From positions 1-6,745 of the forward strand of contig JAHOYW010000004.1 of NCBI GenBank assembly GCA_019038735.1: 6,745 nucleotides of DNA, in the 5' to 3' direction. Each line of letters begins with the position of its first letter. Within the stretch, counting starts at the first letter, position 1. Made by a program: the position numbers and the translations under genes. The stretch is from Victivallales bacterium. GTDB lineage: Bacteria; Verrucomicrobiota; Lentisphaeria; Victivallales; Victivallaceae. This document shows, in pieces, positions 4,501 through 6,745 of the stretch. The notes under the pieces were generated by a model. It ran no database searches. It was not told the origin of the DNA and saw only the letters and a list, made by a program, of their open reading frames with translations.

Positions 4501-6745
4501 TCGAAAACTTTGTTGAAGAGGAATTAACACTTATCAGAGAAATCACTCCGGCATTAAGTGAAACTGAACAGGTCGCCGCTCAAGCGGAACTCACTGAGTT
4601 TCTTAATGATTCTTTCGGCGGACATTCTTTTGAACATGTATATATTCGTTCAAAACTTGCTGAACTTGGAGAAAAACATTGGCAACAGGGACATAAAGCC
4701 GCCGCCAAGGCACTTTATGAATGTGCTTTGAGTTACTTAAGTGATCAGGAAACATACGTTTTTGCCAGTCTAATAAGTCTTGCAAGTTTTGAACTTGCGG
4801 AAACAACTGAAAACAGTACAAAAGAAGAAGTAATAACTATTTTAAACAGCTATCGAGACATTTATTTACGTTTCTTTAGTTTCTTTGAGAACTCAACTTC
4901 ACAGCAGGCTTTGACAGCTTACCGCATACCAGCGATACAGTACTATAAAAACTTCCCGCTATTATTGAAATACGATGATTATAATCAAGATGTATTTAAT
5001 AGTGCATTGCAATTAGCCCAGGCGGCTTACGCGATAGATAATGATTCAATGAATGGAAAACGTTGTGATAAAATCGCGGCTTGGGAATTAATGAATCTGG
5101 AAGTTTCTATCACTAAACCGGACGGCACTCCGGCAGCTGGGACTTTGCTTGTCAAAAATGTCAGCGAAGGACTATTTGGTGATGCTTTTGTTGATGAACG
5201 TGAGTTGAGAATAGATGATGCCTCAGTTACAGCTCCGGCTTATGTTGGTCACAATTATGAGGTAACAGCCTTATTTGATGTAGTTGGCGGTCCTGCGATG
5301 CAATATACTGTCAAAACTTTTTCACATGGTAAGGGTAAGAAGATAACTTATAATCCTTATAGCGAATCAGTCACACAAAATCTTCCTGAGGGAGAAATAG
5401 GTGGCGAAATCGTATTTATTGGAGGTCAACCGCTTACGCCTTATAATTTACGTTCTGTAGTTTTGCCGGATGTATTCTCCTTAAGTTGGGACTGGGTTGC
5501 TCCAACAAGTGCTTATCAATTACAACATTTCAAAGTTTATCGTGGTGATGTTGAAGTCGGTACAGTTACACAACAGCAAATGGATAACATTCCAAGAATA
5601 CTGACTATGGACAGTTATTATTTTTATACTGTTGTTGCCGTGGATATTAACAATAATCATACACCAGTCAGCCCGGCGTTAAAAGTTCTTCCTGTATTTA
5701 CTGAGGAAGAACAGGAGTATTTTGATTGGAAAACAAAATATTTCGGCGATGCCTCTATGTTGGCCAACGAAGATCCTGATCAGGATGGATTAAGCAACAT
5801 TGAAGAGTTTCTGCTTGGTTCTAACCCGACCGTGGCTCCGCAAGCTGACCCGAAAGCTACTTTAACTAACATTATTCCTGGGATAGAAGTCAGCTATTAC
5901 GCAGGGTCATTTTCCGCGATGCCTGATTTCAGTACTAGGTCGCCTTATAAAACAGATATCCTTACGACGTTCAATATGCCGTCAAATTACGGCAGCGTTT
6001 TGACTTCGGGTAGAGAAGATAATGTAGCTGTAGTTTTAACTGCTTATTTTGATGCTCAAGTTAGTGGTAAATATCGTTTTTATATGGTTGATGATGATGG
6101 TGCGAGGCTTTATATCGACAACAATCTTGTAATAGACCACGACCGCACAGGATGGCGTGATGGCTACAACGATGTTTATCTGAAAGCGGGAACGCACTCT
6201 TTCAGACTTGAATATTATGAAAGAGGCTCGCGTGCTACTCTTCAAGTTAAATGGGCAGGTCCGGACTTTACGCAAAAAATCATGGATAGTTCCGCGCTTT
6301 GGTACACTCCTGATGATACAACAATACTCGCGGAAGTTATCGCATGGCAGAAAGACACTGACCTTGACGGCGTGCGCGATATTGAGGAACGGAATAACAA
6401 TACCAGTACAAGCTCTGGAGATTCTGACGGGGATGGGCTGAGTGACTACGAGGAAATAAACACCTACAATACTGATCCGAATAAAGTGGATACAGACGGA
6501 GATGGTGTAAGTGATTATGACGAAGTCAAAATAGCATTCACTAATCCTCTGCTTGCGGATTTCGATGGAACCTCTACTACTTTACAAACAATTAACGGCA
6601 GTAGTTTTGCTTCTTCGTCCAGTGGTTGGGAAAAGGAAGGCGACGCGGTTTACTGCGCTGCCCGTAACGGTTCAGTTACTTATAACCTTACTGTTCCGCA
6701 AAAAGGTGTCTATGTACTTGAACTTACCGGCACGGAATATAATAG
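1527..6745 (+). CDS. Giant secreted-type repeat protein, 3'-side part, interrupted upstream and cut by the window end
   Basis: About 1,740 codons without a stop, in the frame continuing from 1-38 once the insertion sequence is removed. Domains in order: two full tandem units (Ig/Fn-like beta domain, fibronectin III-like domain, acidic calcium loop, second fibronectin III-like domain, TPR-like helical domain), then a partial third unit, a PA14 domain (5877-6311), thrombospondin type-3 repeats (6354-6569) and the start of a probable beta-sandwich domain. Such combinations are typical of extracellular or surface proteins that bind carbohydrate or act as scaffolds or adhesins; no enzyme domain is visible. 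The signal peptide, true start and C-terminus are outside the window. In the present allele translation cannot reach this part from upstream. The first ATG is 1542-1544, with no Shine-Dalgarno sequence, so it is probably not made as a functional protein. Exact function unknown. Confidence 0.85.
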   Translation, partial: MNNDAMNEKRYEKIAAWELVNQKITYKDSAGIPVSGTITVKNITASTDKKYFFYGTPYEDERQFTLSNGEVIVPSYKGHTYETILSFNVEGGNPIKYQTQGVPVAKGKLATYDNFSSPALTDIAPDSSETVFIVDRPTSPYNLTSEAAIDIFTLSWDWVNSEGFIATNFKVFRGPTEIANVTVQSAANIPLDSPDGISSYTVIAYDASGNASTTSSALIVVPSDQTPLAAYFTWMQSYFGEQLMYSCDDPDGDGVNNYQEFINGTDPTKLLGPAVSLKQKTYTKIALQWQPVLPDETGISYKIFRNDVEIGNTTSHSFLDTGLTPGITFAYKVKAIRENAQDSEFSTTLSFRTMSPAISTYADELKQVVDMFNPIDATQYTGTSLVSAVKSGLESLLGTNITFTVVNNDIFESFVEEELTLIKAITPALSETERAAAQAELDELLETGFGGHSFEHVYIRSKLAELAEKHWQQGHKAAAKALYECALSYLNDQETYVFASLISLASFELAEMTEDSTNEEITTILNNYRDTYLRFFDFFENSTSQQALTAYRMPTIQYFKKIPVLLKYENYNHDVFNTTLQLAQAAYAIDNSPIYENRRDKIAAWELVNLEVSITKPDGTSTVGTLLVKNVSEELLAGDEREFRIDGSSITVQVYAGHEYDLTASFDVAGGPAIEYTIKALPHEKGKKTIYDPYNETVTQNLPEGATGGEIVFITDQPTSPYNLSSEVSIDVFNLAWNWTNPEGFTATHFKVFRGTTEIANVVTQSADNIPCASPDGISSYTVIAYDANDNASTTSPILVVAPGDQTPLAAYFAWMQSYFGEQLMYSSDDPDGDGVNNYQEFINGTDPTKIPGVTISLKQKTYTKISLQWNPVLPDESGVSYKIFRNDMEVGSTTDTFFTDTGLTSGVSFSYKINAIRQDAPDSEFSNTLSFRTMSPAVSTYANELKQVVDQFNPIDATQYTGTSLVSAVKSGVESLLGTNITFTVVNNDILENFVEEELTLIREITPALSETEQVAAQAELTEFLNDSFGGHSFEHVYIRSKLAELGEKHWQQGHKAAAKALYECALSYLSDQETYVFASLISLASFELAETTENSTKEEVITILNSYRDIYLRFFSFFENSTSQQALTAYRIPAIQYYKNFPLLLKYDDYNQDVFNSALQLAQAAYAIDNDSMNGKRCDKIAAWELMNLEVSITKPDGTPAAGTLLVKNVSEGLFGDAFVDERELRIDDASVTAPAYVGHNYEVTALFDVVGGPAMQYTVKTFSHGKGKKITYNPYSESVTQNLPEGEIGGEIVFIGGQPLTPYNLRSVVLPDVFSLSWDWVAPTSAYQLQHFKVYRGDVEVGTVTQQQMDNIPRILTMDSYYFYTVVAVDINNNHTPVSPALKVLPVFTEEEQEYFDWKTKYFGDASMLANEDPDQDGLSNIEEFLLGSNPTVAPQADPKATLTNIIPGIEVSYYAGSFSAMPDFSTRSPYKTDILTTFNMPSNYGSVLTSGREDNVAVVLTAYFDAQVSGKYRFYMVDDDGARLYIDNNLVIDHDRTGWRDGYNDVYLKAGTHSFRLEYYERGSRATLQVKWAGPDFTQKIMDSSALWYTPDDTTILAEVIAWQKDTDLDGVRDIEERNNNTSTSSGDSDGDGLSDYEEINTYNTDPNKVDTDGDGVSDYDEVKIAFTNPLLADFDGTSTTLQTINGSSFASSSSGWEKEGDAVYCAARNGSVTYNLTVPQKGVYVLELTGTEYN
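1590..1928 (+). other. Ig/Fn-like or carboxypeptidase-regulatory-like beta domain, unit 1
   Basis: Encodes QKITYKDSAGIPVSGTITVKN onward to the VFIV segment. The pattern (short polar strand, 'xDxxGxPVxGTITVKN', later 'GHTYE') resembles Ig-like or carboxypeptidase-regulatory-like extracellular beta domains; the family was not assigned. The same position in units 2 (about 3354-3671) and 3 (about 5097-5420) has the diverged form with KPDGT, GTLLVKNVSE and GH.Y/GHNY. Low certainty on fold, good certainty that it is a repeated module. Confidence 0.5.
1932..2195 (+). other. Fibronectin III-like domain A, unit 1
   Basis: Typical features: PTSPYNL near the start, FTLSWDW with the conserved tryptophan, FKVFRG, then SYTVIAYDASGNAS, the YxVxAxDxxGNxS motif of bacterial fibronectin III domains. 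Counterparts are at about 3672-3938 (FNLAWNW, SYTVIAYDANDNAS) and 5421-5695 (FSLSWDW, YFYTVVAVDINNN). Confidence 0.75.
2217..2333 (+). other. Acidic calcium-loop (thrombospondin type-3/dockerin-like) motif, unit 1
   Basis: YFTWMQSYFGEQ followed by DDPDGDGVNNYQEF and NGTDPTK. The D-x-D-x-D-G spacing with a glutamate at the end of the loop is the calcium-binding pattern of EF-hand-like and thrombospondin type-3 repeats. It repeats at 3960-4076 (only T/A and C/S changes across the motif) and, more diverged, at 5718-5831 (EDPDQDGLSNIEEF...GSNP). Calcium binding is inferred from the motif. Confidence 0.8.
2340..2588 (+). other. Fibronectin III-like domain B, unit 1
   Basis: KIALQWQPVLPDETGISYKIFRNDVEIG is a fibronectin III A-to-C strand pattern with the conserved tryptophan and Y.I.R segment, followed by FLDTGLTPGITFAYKVKAI, the 'DTGLxPGxxYxYxVxA' signature. 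Its counterpart is at 4083-4331. It is absent from unit 3. Confidence 0.75.
2589..3329 (+). other. Alpha-helical TPR-like domain, unit 1
   Basis: Predominantly helical composition over about 245 residues, rich in A, L, E and K. The stretch SKLAELAEKHWQQGHKAAAKALYECALSYL has the spacing of a tetratricopeptide-like helix pair (W, G, A, Y, A at TPR-like positions), followed by further amphipathic segments and the closing LQLAQAAYAIDN. The counterpart is at 4332-5072. It is unusual to see a TPR-like domain alternate with fibronectin-like domains on an apparently secreted protein. Assignment to TPR is inference; a structure prediction would settle it. Confidence 0.55.
3330..5072 (+). repeat. Tandem repeat unit 2 (581 codons)
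   Basis: From IAAWEL at 3330 to IAAWEL at 5073, 1,743 bases. Its first beta domain closely resembles that of unit 3 (VSITKPDGT, GTLLVKNVSE, TQNLPEG and GGEIVFI are shared), while its fibronectin, calcium-loop and helical parts resemble unit 1. The best match therefore changes partway along the unit. Confidence 0.9.
4332..5072 (+). other. Alpha-helical TPR-like domain, unit 2
   Basis: Same length and residue pattern as the unit 1 domain, offset by exactly 1,743 bases. Most residues are conserved, including VYIRSKLAEL, HWQQGHKAAAKALYECALSYL and FENSTSQQALTAYR. The end, YAIDNDSMNGKRCDKIAAWEL, matches the reconstructed junction at 1-38/1535 better than the end of unit 1 does. Confidence 0.55.
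5073..5830 (+). repeat. Partial repeat unit 3 (beta domain, fibronectin-like domain, calcium loop)
   Basis: Begins with IAAWELMNLEVSITKPDGT, near-identical to unit 2 through its beta domain (three extra codons around 5180). Similarity drops sharply after the PYNL motif (about 5439-5450): the fibronectin-like part and the loop DPDQDGLSNIEEF keep only family-level resemblance. The second fibronectin and helical domains are absent, replaced by PA14 and thrombospondin type-3 repeats. It looks like the closing unit of the array. Confidence 0.85.
5877..6311 (+). other. PA14 domain
   Basis: IEVSYYAGSF at the start (the 'G+...YY.g' opening of PA14), then AVVLTAYFDAQVSGKYRFYM, VDDDGARLYIDNNLVIDH (the hallmark DDG.RLYIDN.LVID), GWRDGY, and YLKAGTHSFRLEYYERG followed by LQVKWAGP. 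About 145 residues, normal for the family. PA14 domains are beta-barrel modules found in adhesins, glycosidases and toxins and often bind sugars. It replaces the second fibronectin-like and helical domains of the preceding units. Confidence 0.92.
6354..6569 (+). other. Thrombospondin type-3 calcium-binding repeats
   Basis: Successive acidic loops: DTDLDGVRDIEE, DSDGDGLSDYEE with NTYNTDPNKV, DTDGDGVSDYDE with AFTNPLLADFDG. The spacing and the 'TDPxxxDTDGDGxxDxxE' pattern are diagnostic of bacterial thrombospondin type-3 repeats, which form calcium-stabilised rods or linkers in secreted proteins. Here they link PA14 to the next domain. Confidence 0.92.
6585..6745 (+). other. Start of a probable beta-sandwich (carbohydrate-binding-like) domain, cut by the window end
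   Basis: Encodes INGSSFASSSSGWEKEGDAVY...GSVTYNLTVPQKGVYVLELTGTEYN. The sequence (GW..EG.AVY, a G.V.Y.L strand, then P..GVYVLEL) resembles the first strands of jelly-roll carbohydrate-binding modules in glycan-active extracellular proteins. Only about 54 residues are present, so the family cannot be fixed. Confidence 0.35.

Noticed and set aside
2606..5000. Several 60-97-codon frames on the - strand (for example 2800-3093, 4349-4546, 4603-4821)
   Set aside because: They mirror the repeated units of the + strand gene (related frames recur about 1,743 bases apart) and have no independent support.
1566..5072. Tandem units as an assembly duplication artefact
   Set aside because: The copies differ at many scattered, mostly synonymous positions and in small in-frame indels, which an artefact would not produce.
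6036..6441. Short frames on both strands over the PA14 and thrombospondin regions
   Set aside because: The + strand frame through this region encodes clear PA14 and thrombospondin type-3 domains, so the others are shadows.
1..6745. CRISPR array, tRNA/rRNA, toxin-antitoxin, retron or diversity-generating cassette
   Set aside because: No short regularly spaced repeats, no RNA-gene motifs, no reverse transcriptase, and all long frames are accounted for by the transposase and the repeat protein.

Overview
The window holds one very large secreted-type, multidomain repeat protein gene on the + strand, open at both window edges, and one complete insertion sequence that has landed inside it. No catalytic domain, RNA gene, CRISPR array, phage module or defence system is visible. 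The host is probably a bacterium of the Planctomycetes-Verrucomicrobia-Lentisphaerae type. This is inferred from the moderately AT-rich coding sequence, the giant protein built of fibronectin III-like, calcium-loop and PA14 modules, and the recurrent 'YF.W...YFG....DPDGDG..N..EF..GTDP' signature common in those phyla. The sequence alone does not fix the taxon; Lentisphaerota would fit.

Positions 1-38 are the last codons before the break in the host gene. Positions 39-1526 are a 1,488-bp ISL3-family element: 22-bp imperfect terminal inverted repeats (20 of 22 matching), an intact 405-residue DDE transposase on the - strand, and a 5' leader with a 13-bp perfect hairpin. It is flanked by an exact 8-bp target duplication (ATAAATAA at 31-38 and 1527-1534). 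Removing the element and one duplication joins 1-38 to 1535 onward in a single frame, giving a protein that aligns with the equivalent junctions at about 3261-3350 and 5004-5093.

Positions 1527-6745 are the rest of the host gene, open without a stop for about 1,740 codons. It contains two complete tandem units of 588 and 581 codons, each with the order: Ig/Fn-like beta domain, fibronectin III-like domain, calcium loop, second fibronectin III-like domain, alpha-helical TPR-like domain. A third unit begins at 5073 but after its calcium loop it switches to a PA14 domain, a run of thrombospondin type-3 calcium repeats, and the start of a further probable beta-sandwich domain cut by the window end. 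The likely role is an extracellular or surface adhesin or carbohydrate-binding scaffold.

As it stands the gene is broken: upstream translation would run 8 codons into the element and stop at 61-63, and the downstream part lacks an evident start with a ribosome binding site or signal peptide. The clean target duplication and intact transposase suggest a recent insertion, possibly present in only part of the population.
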